From Nocardioides marmorisolisilvae (GTDB lineage: Bacteria > Actinomycetota > Actinomycetes > Propionibacteriales > Nocardioidaceae), in assembly GCF_003725775.1 (NCBI RefSeq), contig NZ_RJSG01000002.1, positions 62,001 through 126,000 on the forward strand: a stretch of 64,000 nucleotides of DNA, given 5' to 3'. The position numbers and the translations under genes are program-made. Positions within the stretch are counted from its first letter, which is position 1; each line of letters starts with the position of its first letter. This document shows, one piece after another, positions 25,295 through 35,732 of the stretch. The notes below the pieces were generated by a model that made no database searches, had not been told where the DNA came from, and saw only the letters and a list, made by a program, of their open reading frames with translations.

Positions 25295-26155
25295 GTGAGT
25301 GACCGCCCTGCTGTGCCGACGCTGCTGGGCGCGGCTGAGATCCGCACTCTCGCGGCGGGGCTGGACCTGCGACCCACCAAGCAGCGCGGCCAGAACTTCG
25401 TCATCGACGGCAACACCGTGCGGCGGATCGTCGCGGAGTCCCGGATCACCGCGGACGACGTCGTCCTCGAGGTCGGCCCCGGACTCGGGTCGCTGACCCT
25501 GGCGCTGCTCGCGGTGGCGCGCCGGGTCGTCGCGATCGAGGTCGACCCGTTGCTCGCCGGCGCCCTGCCCGCCACCATCGCGGCCCACGCGCCCGACCAG
25601 GTCGACGCCTTCGAGGTCGTGCTCGCCGACGCGCTCCGCGTCACCGAGATCCCCGGTCCATCGCCGACCGCGCTGGTCGCGAACCTGCCCTACAACGTCT
25701 CGGTCCCGGTGCTGCTGCACCTGCTCGGCCTGCTTCCCTCGCTCGAGCGCGGACTGGTGATGGTGCAGGCCGAGGTCGCCGACCGGCTGGCCGCCGGCCC
25801 GGGCTCGAAGGTCTACGGCGTCCCGTCGGTGAAAGCCGCCTGGTACGCCGACGTGCGCCGCGCCGGGGCGATCGGGCGCAACGTCTTCTGGCCGGCCCCG
25901 AACGTCGACTCCGGCCTCGTCGCCTGGACGCGCCGAGAGCCCCCGAGCACAACAGCCACCCGCGAGCAGGTCTTCGCCGTCATCGACGCCGCGTTCGCCC
26001 ACCGCCGCAAGGCCCTGCGTCCGGCGCTGCGCGAGCTGGCCGGGTCCGCCGAGGCTGCCGAGGCCGCCCTTGCCGCCGCCGGCATCGACCCGATGACCCG
26101 TGGCGAGCAGCTCCTCATCGACGATTTCGTCCGGATCGCTGAGGCCCTCGCATGA
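25295..26155 (+). CDS. ksgA: 16S rRNA dimethyladenosine transferase KsgA/RsmA
   Basis: 286 residues from GTG 25295. The classic KsgA motifs are QRGQNFVID (about 30-38), the SAM-binding [18 protein letters not shown] (about 53-70), and [19 protein letters not shown] with the catalytic NLPY (about 126). It dimethylates A1518 and A1519 in 16S rRNA. A TACCCT -10 box (25282-25287) seven bases upstream supports the start and a leaderless mRNA; the earlier GTG 25274 lies upstream of that promoter. ispE overlaps its stop. Confidence 0.93.
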   Translation: MSDRPAVPTLLGAAEIRTLAAGLDLRPTKQRGQNFVIDGNTVRRIVAESRITADDVVLEVGPGLGSLTLALLAVARRVVAIEVDPLLAGALPATIAAHAPDQVDAFEVVLADALRVTEIPGPSPTALVANLPYNVSVPVLLHLLGLLPSLERGLVMVQAEVADRLAAGPGSKVYGVPSVKAAWYADVRRAGAIGRNVFWPAPNVDSGLVAWTRREPPSTTATREQVFAVIDAAFAHRRKALRPALRELAGSAEAAEAALAAAGIDPMTRGEQLLIDDFVRIAEALA

Positions 26156-27048
26156 GCGTCACCGTGCGGGCGCCCGCGAAGATCAACCTGCACCTCGGCG
26201 TCGGTGCCAAGCGCGAGGACGGCTACCACCCGCTGGACACCGTCTACCTGGCCGTGAGCCTGTACGACGACGTGACGGTCTCGACCTCGGCCGTCTGGTC
26301 CGTCGACGTCTCGCCGATCGGGGATGTCGACGTCTCCGGGGTACCGCTGGACGACAGCAACATCGTGGTGAAGGCCGGCCGCTTGCTCACTGCGCACCAC
26401 GGGATCGAGCGGGCCGCGGCGATCGGCATCAGCAAGGGCATCCCGGTCGCGGGTGGCATGGCCGGCGGCAGCGCCGACGCTGCCGCGACGCTGGTCGCTC
26501 TCGACCGGCTCTGGGACCTGCAGACCTCCGACGACGACCTGCTCGCGATCGCTGCCCAGCTCGGCAGCGACGTGCCCTTCTCGCTGCTCGGCGGCACCGC
26601 GCACGGCACCGGTCGGGGCGAGCTCGTCGAGCAGGTGCCCGACGCCGGTACCTGGTGGTGGGTGGTCGTCCCGAACGACGAGGGACTCTCGACCTCTGCG
26701 GTCTACCGGGCGTTCGACGCGCTGCCGACGCCGGCCGCGGTCGGCTCCGGCGCGGTGCTCGCGGCGCTCGCCGGCGGTGACCTGGACGCGCTGGCCGACG
26801 CGCTGCACAACGACCTCGAGGCGCCGGCGCTCGAGCTGCGCCCCGCCCTGCGCGAGACGGCCGACGACCTGGTCGGCTCCGGGGTCAGGGCTCGGTTGCT
26901 CTCGGGTTCGGGTCCGACGTACCTGGGTCTGGTCGCGGACCAGGACTCCGCGCACCACATCCGCGAGGCCCTGCTCGACCAGGGCTACGAGCGCGTCGTC
27001 GTCGCGACCGGGCCGGTGGCCGGCGTGCACCTGGTGGACTACGCATGA
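26152..27048 (+). CDS. ispE: 4-diphosphocytidyl-2-C-methyl-D-erythritol kinase IspE
   Basis: 298 residues of the GHMP kinase family. [14 protein letters not shown] (about 4-17) is the N-terminal substrate motif, [19 protein letters not shown] (about 98-116) the ATP-binding glycine-rich loop, and [12 protein letters not shown] near the C-terminus the third GHMP motif. It phosphorylates CDP-ME at the 2-hydroxyl in the MEP isoprenoid pathway. Its start is translationally coupled to ksgA (ATGA). A six-codon mini-ORF bridges its stop to the ABC-F start. Confidence 0.94.
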   Translation: MSVTVRAPAKINLHLGVGAKREDGYHPLDTVYLAVSLYDDVTVSTSAVWSVDVSPIGDVDVSGVPLDDSNIVVKAGRLLTAHHGIERAAAIGISKGIPVAGGMAGGSADAAATLVALDRLWDLQTSDDDLLAIAAQLGSDVPFSLLGGTAHGTGRGELVEQVPDAGTWWWVVVPNDEGLSTSAVYRAFDALPTPAAVGSGAVLAALAGGDLDALADALHNDLEAPALELRPALRETADDLVGSGVRARLLSGSGPTYLGLVADQDSAHHIREALLDQGYERVVVATGPVAGVHLVDYA

Positions 27049-27061
27049 GCACGGTGCTGGC

Positions 27062-28891
<1,830 letters not shown>

Positions 28892-28895
28892 TTCG

Positions 28896-29246
28896 TCAGA
28901 ACCGCTGGGCCCAACGGCGGGCCCAGCTGTCGAGGGGCTGCAAGGACTTGTTCAGCCCGGCGCCGATCTCGGTGAGCCGGTACTCGCCGGAGTCGTCCTT
29001 CTCGACGAGCCGAGCATCGGTGAGCTCGTCCAGCCGGGTGTAGAGCACGCTGCTCGACATCCCGTCGCAGCGCTCCCGCAGGGCCCGGGCGCCGACCGGT
29101 CCGTCGCGCAGCTCCCACAGGATCCGCAGCGACCACCGGCGACCGAGCAGGTCCATCGCGGCGAGCAGCGGGCGGCCGGTGGACGATCCGCGGACGTCCT
29201 GACCGGGCCGGGGGCTGGGCCGGGGGGTGGGCCGGGGGGTGGGCAT
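28896..29246 (-). CDS. HxlR family transcriptional regulator
   Basis: 116 residues. A short Pro/Arg-rich N-terminus (TPRPTPRPSPRPG) is followed by the HxlR winged helix: AAMDLLGRRWSLRILWELRDG (about 29-49), LRERCDGMSSSVLYTRLDELTDARLVEK (about 55-82). HxlR proteins respond to electrophiles or redox compounds. AAGGAGGT precedes ATG. It is divergent from the carboxymuconolactone decarboxylase-like gene, and two GTTTC...GAAAC sites lie between them, so it likely represses both. Confidence 0.88.
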   Translation of the reverse strand: MPTPRPTPRPSPRPGQDVRGSSTGRPLLAAMDLLGRRWSLRILWELRDGPVGARALRERCDGMSSSVLYTRLDELTDARLVEKDDSGEYRLTEIGAGLNKSLQPLDSWARRWAQRF

Positions 29247-29261
29247 CGCATACCTCCTTGT

Positions 29262-29278
29262 GTTTCGACAATCGAAAC
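29262..29278. promoter_or_regulatory. HxlR operator 1: GTTTCGA-CAA-TCGAAAC
   Basis: A perfect 7-bp inverted repeat with three-base spacer, 16 bases before the hxlR-type start. Its centre lies 35 bases from that of the second GTTTC site. Confidence 0.65.
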
Positions 29279-29296
29279 ACTACCGTCTCTCACATT

Positions 29297-29313
29297 GTTT
29301 CGAAAACAGAAAC
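29297..29313. promoter_or_regulatory. HxlR operator 2: GTTTC-GAAAACA-GAAAC
   Basis: A 5-bp inverted repeat of the same length and edges as the first site, 10 bases before the ATG at 29324. The two sites are on similar helix faces. Confidence 0.55.
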
Positions 29314-29323
29314 GGAGACGACC

Positions 29324-29893
29324 ATGCCGCGGATCGAACCCCTGTCACCCCCGTACGACGCCGAGGTCGGTGCCCAGCTCGAGCGGATGATGCCGCCGGG
29401 CGTGCCGCCGATCGGGCTGTTCCGCACGTTCGTGCGCAACCTGCCGATGGCCCGGGCGATGTCGGAGTGGGGGACCTACGAGCTCAGCCGGGGTCTGAGC
29501 CTCTCGCTGCGCGACCGCGAGATCCTCATCGACAGGACCTGTGCCCGATGCGGGTGCGAGTACGAGCTCGGGGTGCACGTGGCCTTCTTCGCGGAGAAGG
29601 CCGGCATCACCGAGGAGCAGGCCGCGTCGCTCGCGCACGGCAGCGCGGCTGACCCGTGCTGGGACGAGTCGCGCGACCGGTTGCTGATCCTGCTGGCCGA
29701 CCAGCTGCACCGCACGAGCACGTTCACCGACTCGCTCTGGACCCACCTGGCTGCTGAGTTCGACGAGGCCGAGATCCTCGACGCCCTGCTGCTCTGCGGC
29801 TGGTACCACGCGATCAGCTACGCGGCGAACGCCGCCGGGGTCGATCCGGAGGAGAAAGCGCCTCGCCTGCTCGGCGGTTCGCCACTACCGTGA
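29324..29893 (+). CDS. Carboxymuconolactone decarboxylase family protein (AhpD-like)
   Basis: 189 residues. The AhpD/CMD fold is shown by LSLRDREILIDRTCARCGCEYELGVHVAFFAEKAGITEEQ (about 59-98), which has the CxxC-like CARCGCEYELGVH with a downstream His, the usual peroxidase or decarboxylase site. The extra Cys makes a CARCGC cluster. It lies behind the HxlR operators and CGGAGA precedes ATG, so it is an electrophile- or peroxide-stress gene by inference. LysE-type exporter follows closely. Confidence 0.88.
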   Translation: MPRIEPLSPPYDAEVGAQLERMMPPGVPPIGLFRTFVRNLPMARAMSEWGTYELSRGLSLSLRDREILIDRTCARCGCEYELGVHVAFFAEKAGITEEQAASLAHGSAADPCWDESRDRLLILLADQLHRTSTFTDSLWTHLAAEFDEAEILDALLLCGWYHAISYAANAAGVDPEEKAPRLLGGSPLP

Positions 29894-29897
29894 GCGG

Positions 29898-30539
29898 GTG
29901 ATCTCGCTCGACCAGCTGGTGACCTTCGGCCTCGCCGCGCTCGTCATCATCGTCATCCCCGGACCCAGCGTCGTGTTCGTCGTCGGACGCGCCCTGTCCT
30001 ACGGGCGCCGGGTCGCGCTCGCCTCGGTGCTCGGCAACACCCTCGGCCTGATCACGATCGTGGTGCTGGTCGCGGCCGGCCTCGGCGTGATCGTCCAGGA
30101 GTCGATCGTCGTGTTCACGGTGCTCAAGCTCGCCGGTGCGGCGTACCTGGTCTGGCTGGGGATCGAGGCGGTACGCCGCCGCAAGGAGTTCCTCGCCGGT
30201 GACGGGGCCGAGGTGTCGGGTACGCCGATGACCTGGGCCAAGGCGATCCGCCAGGGCTACCTGGTCGGCGCCACGAACCCCAAGGGCTACCTGATGCTGG
30301 CCGCGGTGCTGCCGCAGTTCATCGATCGCGGCGAGGGCCACCTCCAGCTGCAGATGCTGCTGCTCGGCCTGCTCGCCACCACCATCGGCCTGCTCTCCGA
30401 CAGCCTGTGGGCCGTCATCGCCTCCCAGCTGCGCAGCTGGTTCAACTCCTCGCCGAAGCGCGGCGAGCGGATGGGCGCGGTCGGCGGCTTCTCGATGATC
30501 GGCCTGGGCGTCGGACTGGCGCTGACCGGCGAGCGCTGA
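29898..30539 (+). CDS. LysE/RhtB family amino-acid exporter
   Basis: 213 residues with about five to six membrane helices. The N-terminal helix and PGPSVVFVVGRALSYGRRVALASVLGNTLG (about 19-50) match the LysE/RhtB signature, and GYLVGATNPKGYLMLAAVLPQF (about 118-139) is the second conserved loop. It exports an amino acid or similar small molecule. A TACCGT box (29886-29891) six bases before GTG gives it an independent leaderless promoter inside the end of the previous gene. Confidence 0.88.
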   Translation: MISLDQLVTFGLAALVIIVIPGPSVVFVVGRALSYGRRVALASVLGNTLGLITIVVLVAAGLGVIVQESIVVFTVLKLAGAAYLVWLGIEAVRRRKEFLAGDGAEVSGTPMTWAKAIRQGYLVGATNPKGYLMLAAVLPQFIDRGEGHLQLQMLLLGLLATTIGLLSDSLWAVIASQLRSWFNSSPKRGERMGAVGGFSMIGLGVGLALTGER

Positions 30540-30542
30540 ACG

Positions 30543-31040
30543 TCAGCGCAGCGGCTGCATCAACCTCTTGAGCAGGTCGGCGAGCTGTCGGCGCTCGGTC
30601 GTGGAGAGCTCGCCGAGCAGGTCGCGCTCGCTGGAGAGCAAGGTCTCGAAGGCGCCGTCGACGGCTTCCTTGCCGGCGGAGGTCAGGCCGACCAGGACGC
30701 CGCGGCGGTCGTTCGGGTCGGGGGAGCGCTCGACGAAGCCGCGCTCGGTCAACCGGTCGATGCGGTTGGTCATGGTCCCGCTGGTCACCATGGTCTCGCG
30801 CAGCAGCTGGCCGGGGCTGAGCTGATACGGCTGGCCAGCGCGACGCAGCGCCGCCAGCACGTCGAACTCGAACGTCTCGATCGAGTGCGCGGTGAAGGCG
30901 TCGCGCCTCGCCAGGTCGAGCAGGCGTGCCAGTCGGCTGATCCGGCTGAACACCTCGACCGGCGCGAGGTCCAGGTCGGCGCGCTCGCGTCGCCAGGCGA
31001 GGACGAGGTCGTCGACCTCGTCGCTGGAATCGGGTGCCAT
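30543..31040 (-). CDS. MarR family transcriptional regulator
   Basis: 165 residues. The MarR winged helix runs from FEFDVLAALRRAGQPYQLSPGQLLRETMVTSGTMTNRIDRLTERGFVERSPDPNDRRGVLVGLTSAGKEAVDGA (about 58-130), with the DxRG wing. The gene is divergent from the trans-aconitate methyltransferase-like gene, and two similar CTTGA...-type sites lie between. It probably represses both, with an aromatic or other small ligand (inference). Confidence 0.9.
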   Translation of the reverse strand: MAPDSSDEVDDLVLAWRRERADLDLAPVEVFSRISRLARLLDLARRDAFTAHSIETFEFDVLAALRRAGQPYQLSPGQLLRETMVTSGTMTNRIDRLTERGFVERSPDPNDRRGVLVGLTSAGKEAVDGAFETLLSSERDLLGELSTTERRQLADLLKRLMQPLR

Positions 31041-31064
31041 GGAGGCATCTTAGTGAAAAAGATT

Positions 31065-31108
31065 CTTGACATCGAGAGAATGGGAGAGGAAAGTCTCTTG
31101 ATGTCAAG
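31065..31108. promoter_or_regulatory. Tandem MarR operators CTTGACATCGAG / CTTGATGTCAAG
   Basis: The second site (31097-31108) is a perfect CTTGA-TG-TCAAG palindrome; the first (31065-31076) has one mismatch. Their starts are 32 bases apart (three helical turns). The longer flanks form a 16-bp inverted repeat with one mismatch (31064-31079 and 31094-31109). Confidence 0.75.
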
Positions 31109-31123
31109 ATATCTGGAGGCGAC

Positions 31124-31951
31124 ATGAACAGCACCCACACCTGGGACCCCGACCGCTACCTCGTCTACGCCGACGAGCGGGGGCGCCCGTTCCTCGAGCT
31201 GATCGCCCGGATCGACGCCGCCGAACCGTCCGTCGTGGTCGACCTCGGCTGCGGGCCCGGCAACCTGACGGTGCTCCTGGCCGACCGCTGGAGCCGCGCC
31301 CGGGTCACCGGGATCGACACCAGCCCGGCCATGATCGAGCGTGCTCGTGACGACCACGGCGCCCGGATCGGGTTCGAGCTCGGCGACGTGCGGACCTGGG
31401 CACCGACCGAGCCGGTCGACGTGCTGGTCTCGAACGCGACCCTGCAGTGGGTGCCGGGCCACCTCGAGCTGCTGCCCTCGCTCGTGGCGAAGGTGCGCCA
31501 CGGCGGGTGGTTCGCCTTCCAGGTGCCCGGGAACCTCTCCGAGCGGACCCACACGATCCGCGCGGAGCTCGCCGCGCAGGAGCCGTACGCCGCACTCACC
31601 GCCGGTGTCGATGCCCCCGCTGCCTTCGACTACGCGACGTACTGGCGTGCGCTGACCGACCTCGGCTGCGAGGTCGACGCCTGGTCGACGACCTACCTGC
31701 ACGAGCTGCGCGGCGAGGACCCGGTCTTCGGCTGGATCAGCGGGACCGGTGCGCGTCCGGTGCTCGAGGCGCTCGATGCGGAGCCGGAGCTGCGGGCGTC
31801 GTACGAGGCCGAGCTCAAGCGCCGGCTGCGCGAGGCCTACCCGGAGGAGGACGGCCGCGTGCTGATGCCGTTCCGCGGGGAGTTCGTTGTGGCCCGCGTC
31901 GGTGAGGAGGAGAGTGGCCGGTGGCTGCACCGCTCCGGTGCTCGGGCGTGA
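31124..31951 (+). CDS. tam: Trans-aconitate 2-methyltransferase
   Basis: 275 residues. A SAM-dependent methyltransferase of the Tam family: WDPDRYLVYADERGRPFLELIARI (about 6-29), SAM motif VVVDLGCGPGNLTVLLADRW (about 36-55), VDVLVSNATLQWVPGHLELL (about 95-114). It methylates trans-aconitate, a citric-acid-cycle inhibitor, at the 2-position. GGAGGC precedes ATG. It is controlled by the divergent MarR gene through the 31065-31108 sites. Confidence 0.88.
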   Translation: MNSTHTWDPDRYLVYADERGRPFLELIARIDAAEPSVVVDLGCGPGNLTVLLADRWSRARVTGIDTSPAMIERARDDHGARIGFELGDVRTWAPTEPVDVLVSNATLQWVPGHLELLPSLVAKVRHGGWFAFQVPGNLSERTHTIRAELAAQEPYAALTAGVDAPAAFDYATYWRALTDLGCEVDAWSTTYLHELRGEDPVFGWISGTGARPVLEALDAEPELRASYEAELKRRLREAYPEEDGRVLMPFRGEFVVARVGEEESGRWLHRSGARA

Positions 31952-31963
31952 CCAGGAGGGCCG

Positions 31964-32440
31964 ATGACCACGAAGCTGAAGATCAAGGACAAGGGCGGGC
32001 GGACCACGGCCACCGGGCCGGACGGAACGGTCCTCGCCGACATCACCGCCGTGTACCAGCAGCCGACCACGATCGACACCCCCGGCGGACGGTTCTCGCT
32101 GGCGCCCGGCGTGGTGACGGACGCAACTGGGGCGCAGGTGGCGACGGCGTCGACCACCAAGAGCATCATGTTCCCGAACGCCACCGAGCTCGTCCTGGCC
32201 AACGGCGAGACCTTCCTGTGCGGCGCGAAGAACAAGGTGCTCCGTGCCGGCACCTGGCAGGCCGTGCCCGCTGCGAGCCCGGACGAGGTGTGGGCATCGT
32301 CGCGGCACGGCGGGTTCGGGAAGATCCTGTTCACCGTCGAGGACGGCCTGCTGTCCCACCCGCAGCGTGACCTGCTGATCGGGCTCCTGGTCCAGAACGG
32401 AGTCAGCCACGTGGTCCGCGAGATCATGCGGCACCAGTAG
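31964..32440 (+). CDS. Hypothetical protein, LURP-one-like beta protein
   Basis: 158 residues with AGGAGGG before ATG, 13 bases after tam, so the same operon. The text (LKIKDKGGRTTATGPDGTVLADI, then ETFLCGAKNKVLRAGTWQAVP) is mostly beta-strand and could be a tubby/LURP-one-like domain; I am not sure. Two Cys are absent from conserved patterns. There is no signal peptide. A role linked to tam is suggested only by position. Confidence 0.5.
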   Translation: MTTKLKIKDKGGRTTATGPDGTVLADITAVYQQPTTIDTPGGRFSLAPGVVTDATGAQVATASTTKSIMFPNATELVLANGETFLCGAKNKVLRAGTWQAVPAASPDEVWASSRHGGFGKILFTVEDGLLSHPQRDLLIGLLVQNGVSHVVREIMRHQ

Positions 32441-32470
32441 GTTGTCGGAGACCCCGGGCAGGATGGACCC

Positions 32471-33160
32471 ATGAGTCACGTCGTGCTGATCCCGGGAGCC
32501 GGTGGCGCCGGTTGGTACTGGAGCCGGGTGGTTCCGCTGCTCGAGGCCGCCGGCCACACCGCAGTCGCGCTCGACCTGCCGGCCGACGACGATGCGGCCG
32601 GGCTCCCCGAGTACGTCGAGCTCGCCCACGCCGCCTGCGCCTATGCCGAGGACGTCGTCCTGGTCGGCCAGTCGCTCGGCGGGTTCACCGCCGTGATGAC
32701 GGCGGCACACCTGGTCCGATCTGGGCGCCCACCGCGGGCGCTGGTGCTCCTCAACGCGATGGTCCCGGCTCCGGGCGAGACGCCGGGCGCATGGTGGGGC
32801 AACGTCGACTCGGAGTCCGAGCGCAAGGCTGCCGCCGCGGCCGGGGGATGGCCGGACGACCCCTACGACCTGGACGCCTACTTCCTGCACGACGTCGACC
32901 CGGTGGTCGCCGCTGAGGGCGAGGAGTTCCAGCGCGAGGAGGTCGAGGCGGTGTTCGTCTCGCCGTGCGCGATCGATGCCTGGCCGGACGTGCCGACGCG
33001 GGTGCTCGCGGGAGCCGACGACCGGTTCTTTCCGCTGTCGCTGCAACGACGGGTCGCGCGCGACCGCCTCGGTATCGACGTCCAGGTCGTTCCCGGCGGT
33101 CACCTCGCCGCGCTCTCCCAGCCCGAAGCGGTGACGGCCGCGATCCTGGATTCCGCCTAG
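32471..33160 (+). CDS. Alpha/beta hydrolase
   Basis: 229 residues. HVVLIPGAGGAGWYWSRVVPLLEAAGHTAVALDLPADD is the N-terminal strand and oxyanion-hole region; the nucleophile elbow is VLVGQSLGGFTAV (about 67-79) with Ser 72; the acid is in GADDRFFPLS and the His in VPGGHLAALSQPEAV (about 205). It resembles salicylate esterase- or EstC-like hydrolases. -10 box CAGGAT (32459-32464) lies six bases before ATG, so it has its own leaderless promoter. Substrate unknown. Confidence 0.88.
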   Translation: MSHVVLIPGAGGAGWYWSRVVPLLEAAGHTAVALDLPADDDAAGLPEYVELAHAACAYAEDVVLVGQSLGGFTAVMTAAHLVRSGRPPRALVLLNAMVPAPGETPGAWWGNVDSESERKAAAAAGGWPDDPYDLDAYFLHDVDPVVAAEGEEFQREEVEAVFVSPCAIDAWPDVPTRVLAGADDRFFPLSLQRRVARDRLGIDVQVVPGGHLAALSQPEAVTAAILDSA

Positions 33161-33170
33161 CATCGCTCCC

Positions 33171-33392
33171 ATGGCTGAGATGCAGGGTCGCTGGTTGGCG
33201 TGGGGCGAGCGGACCAGGCTGCACCAGGCGGTGGCGGTCGCTGACGTCGTACTGATCCTCGGCTTCGCCGTACTGCTCGTCGCCTCCAGCTCGCAGCCGC
33301 TGACGTGGATCGGCTGCGTGGTGGTGTGCTCGGTGGTCCTCGTCGACTACTGGCTCACCTGGAAACGCCTGGGCGAGCTCGGTCGACGCTGA
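33171..33392 (+). CDS. Small membrane protein (two helices)
   Basis: 73 residues. Two hydrophobic helices (AVAVADVVLILGFAVLLVASS and PLTWIGCVVVCSVVLVDYWLTW) with a basic C-terminus (KRLGELGRR). A TAGCAT -10 box (33158-33163) seven bases before ATG shows an own leaderless promoter. No family recognised; it could be an accessory or regulatory membrane peptide. Convergent with the TetR gene, two bases apart. Confidence 0.6.
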   Translation: MAEMQGRWLAWGERTRLHQAVAVADVVLILGFAVLLVASSSQPLTWIGCVVVCSVVLVDYWLTWKRLGELGRR

Positions 33393-33393
33393 C

Positions 33394-34035
33394 TCACTCC
33401 CAGCTGCGCAGCTCCGGCTTCGGTTCCAGGCCGGAGAGCCCGTTCCAAGCCAGGTTCACCAGATTGGCCGCGACGACCTCCTTGGCCGGCTTGCGGGTAT
33501 CCAGCCACCACTGGCCGGTCAGCCCGACCATGCCGACGAGCATCTGCGCGTACATCGGGGCGGCCTTGGCGTCGTACCCGCGCTTCTTGAACTCGTCGAT
33601 GAGGATGCCTTCGACGCGGCTCGCGATGTCGCTCATGATCGAGACGTAGGAACCGCTCGAGGACCCCAGCGGGCTGTCGCGCACCAGGATCCGGAAGCCC
33701 TCGGAGGACTGCTCGATGTAGTCGAGCAGCGCGACCGCGGCCTGCTCCAGCAGCAGTCGGGGCGACCCGTCACTCAGCGCCTCGCGCATCATGCCGAGCA
33801 GGTGGCGCACCTCCCGGTCGACCACGACGGCGTACACGCCTTCCTTGCCGCCGAAGTGCTCGTAGACGACCGGCTTCGAGACGCCGGCGTTCGCGGCGAT
33901 CTCCTCGACCGAGGCGCCGTCGAAGCCCTTCTCGGAGAAGACGGTGCGGGCGATCTCGATCAGCTGCTCGCGCCGCTCGGCAGCCGTCATCCGGCTGCGC
34001 GCGGGCTTCTTCGATCGGTCGTCGCGGGTGGGCAC
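33394..34035 (-). CDS. TetR family transcriptional regulator
   Basis: 213 residues. After a basic N-terminus (DDRSKKPARSRMT), the HTH is FDGASVEEIAANAGVSKPVVYEHFGGKEGVYAVVVDREV (about 38-76), a version widespread in actinobacteria near lipid-metabolism genes (from memory, M. tuberculosis Rv3208 has a similar HTH). The GTG start has a CAGGAT -10 box (34042-34047) six bases upstream. The desaturase and DinB genes are next to it, so control of membrane lipids is possible. Confidence 0.88.
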   Translation of the reverse strand: MPTRDDRSKKPARSRMTAAERREQLIEIARTVFSEKGFDGASVEEIAANAGVSKPVVYEHFGGKEGVYAVVVDREVRHLLGMMREALSDGSPRLLLEQAAVALLDYIEQSSEGFRILVRDSPLGSSSGSYVSIMSDIASRVEGILIDEFKKRGYDAKAAPMYAQMLVGMVGLTGQWWLDTRKPAKEVVAANLVNLAWNGLSGLEPKPELRSWE

Positions 34036-34087
34036 CCGGTCATCCTGCCAGCGGAAGAGTGTCCGGGCATGGCCTTATCGTCGGCTC

Positions 34088-34663
34088 ATGACCGATCTCA
34101 AGGCGGAGCTGCACGAGAAGCTGCAGGTGACCCGGGGCGTGATGGTGGCCAAGCTCGAGGGCTTGAGCGAGTACGACGCCCGCCGACCGATCACCGCCAG
34201 CGGCACCAACCTGCTGGGCCTGGTCAAGCACCTGGTCGGCTGCGAGGAGGTCTACCTCGGCACGTCGTTCGGACGTCCGCCGTCGTTCGCGCCGCTGCCG
34301 TGGGTGGCCGACAACTCGGTCTGGGAGAACGCGGACATGTGGGTGCGGCCGGAGGAGTCCCGCGCCTACATCCTCGACCTCTACGACCAGGCCTGCCGGC
34401 ACGGCGACGCCACCATCGAGGCGCTCGACCTGGATGCTCCGGGGTCGGTGCCGCACTGGCCCGAGGAGCGTCGTGCGACCGACCTGGGCACGCTGCTGAT
34501 CCGGATGGTCGACGAGACCGCGCACCACGCCGGGCACGCCGACATCCTGCGCGAGATCATCGACAACGCACCGGGGCAGGGCGACGCCGAGGAGATCGGC
34601 GATGCGACGTACTGGTCGGACTACGTCGCGACGATCCAGGCCGCCGCGGAGACGTTCCGCTAG
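34088..34663 (+). CDS. DinB/DUF664 family protein
   Basis: 191 residues. A four-helix DinB-like fold: LKAELHEKLQVTRGVMVAKLEGLSEYDARRP, NLLGLVKHLVGCEEVYLG with a metal-ligand His (about 49), and MVDETAHHAGHADILREII (about 140-158) with the second His pair. These bind a metal and may act as thiol-dependent transferases (mycothiol is likely here). A TATCGT -10 box (34076-34081) six bases upstream gives a leaderless mRNA. Its stop shares CTAG with the desaturase stop. Confidence 0.85.
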   Translation: MTDLKAELHEKLQVTRGVMVAKLEGLSEYDARRPITASGTNLLGLVKHLVGCEEVYLGTSFGRPPSFAPLPWVADNSVWENADMWVRPEESRAYILDLYDQACRHGDATIEALDLDAPGSVPHWPEERRATDLGTLLIRMVDETAHHAGHADILREIIDNAPGQGDAEEIGDATYWSDYVATIQAAAETFR

Positions 34664-35616
34664 GCCGCAGCGGGCGCCTGCGCGCTGACGAGCTTCGACT
34701 GGATCCGCTCGGCCACCGGCCAGCGGACCTCCTTGACCCAGCCGAGCTTCTCGAACACCCAGATCAGCCGGGCGGACATGTCGACCTGGCCACGGAGGAC
34801 CCCGTGCCGCGCGCACGTCGGGTCCGCGTGGTGCAGGTTGTGCCAGGACTCGCCGCCGGACGGGATGGCCAGCCACCACACGTTGGCCGACTTGTCGCGC
34901 GAGACGAAGGGACGGTTGCCGATGGCGTGGCAGATCGAGTTGATCGACCAGGTGACGTGGTGCAGCAGGCCGACCCGGATCAACGAGCCCCAGAAGAACG
35001 CGGTCAGCGCTCCCTGCCAGGACCAGGTGATCAGGCCGCCGAGCACGGCCGGGAGCAGCATCGAGATCAGCACGAAGGCCCAGAAGTTCTTGGAGATCCT
35101 GACGAGGTCCCGGTCCTTGAGCAGGTCGGGCGCGTACTTGCGCTGGTTGGTCTGCTCCTCGTCGAAGAGCCAGCCCATGTGCGCGTGCCAGAGTCCCTTG
35201 ATCAGCGCGCCGACCGACGTTCCGTACTTCCAGGGGCTGTGCGGGTCGCCGTCGCGGTCGGAGAACTTGTGGTGCTTGCGGTGGTCAGCCACCCAGCGCA
35301 CCAGCGGGCCCTGGATCGCCATCGAGCCGGCCACCGCGATCCCGATCTTGACGGCCCGGTTGGGCCGGTAGGACTTGTGGGTGAAGAGCCGGTGGAAGCC
35401 GACCGTGATCCCGAGCAGGGTGAAGTAGTACATCCCGACGGCGATCGCCACGTCGGTCCAGCCGAGCCAGCCGCCCCAGGCCACCGGAACAGCGGCGAGC
35501 AGTGCCAGGAACGGGACCGCGATGAACAGTCCCAGCGCGACCTGCTCAGTCCGGGACTGGGTCTCACCGCCGAGGGTGGCGTGGTGGGTCACGTGCTCGT
35601 CCAGGACTGCGGTCAT
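34660..35616 (-). CDS. Acyl-CoA/acyl-lipid delta-9 desaturase
   Basis: 318 residues. A membrane di-iron desaturase with the three His boxes HRLFTH (about 75-80), HRKHH (about 112-116) and HNLHH (about 254-258), plus two pairs of hydrophobic helices. It introduces a double bond into saturated fatty acyl chains with a reductase partner that is not in this window (M. tuberculosis DesA3 is the model). ATG 35616 follows GGAGGAAAC. A pair of ACCTACG sites 15 bases apart lies upstream (35648-35669). Confidence 0.93.
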   Translation of the reverse strand: MTAVLDEHVTHHATLGGETQSRTEQVALGLFIAVPFLALLAAVPVAWGGWLGWTDVAIAVGMYYFTLLGITVGFHRLFTHKSYRPNRAVKIGIAVAGSMAIQGPLVRWVADHRKHHKFSDRDGDPHSPWKYGTSVGALIKGLWHAHMGWLFDEEQTNQRKYAPDLLKDRDLVRISKNFWAFVLISMLLPAVLGGLITWSWQGALTAFFWGSLIRVGLLHHVTWSINSICHAIGNRPFVSRDKSANVWWLAIPSGGESWHNLHHADPTCARHGVLRGQVDMSARLIWVFEKLGWVKEVRWPVAERIQSKLVSAQAPAAA

Positions 35617-35647
35617 GCGGGTGTTTCCTCCGTGCAAGGGTCGACTT

Positions 35648-35669
35648 ACCTACGCAACCGTAACCTACG
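35648..35669. promoter_or_regulatory. Direct repeat ACCTACG x2 upstream of the desaturase
   Basis: ACCTACG at 35648-35654 and 35663-35669, starts 15 bases apart, between the desaturase and thioesterase promoters. It may be a regulator site; the local TetR is a candidate. Confidence 0.35.
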
Positions 35670-35732
35670 GCTCGGCACGTCGAAAGGTGGTCCAGTCAGC
35701 GGTCCGGTGAACAGCGCCGGAAGAATGCCCGC

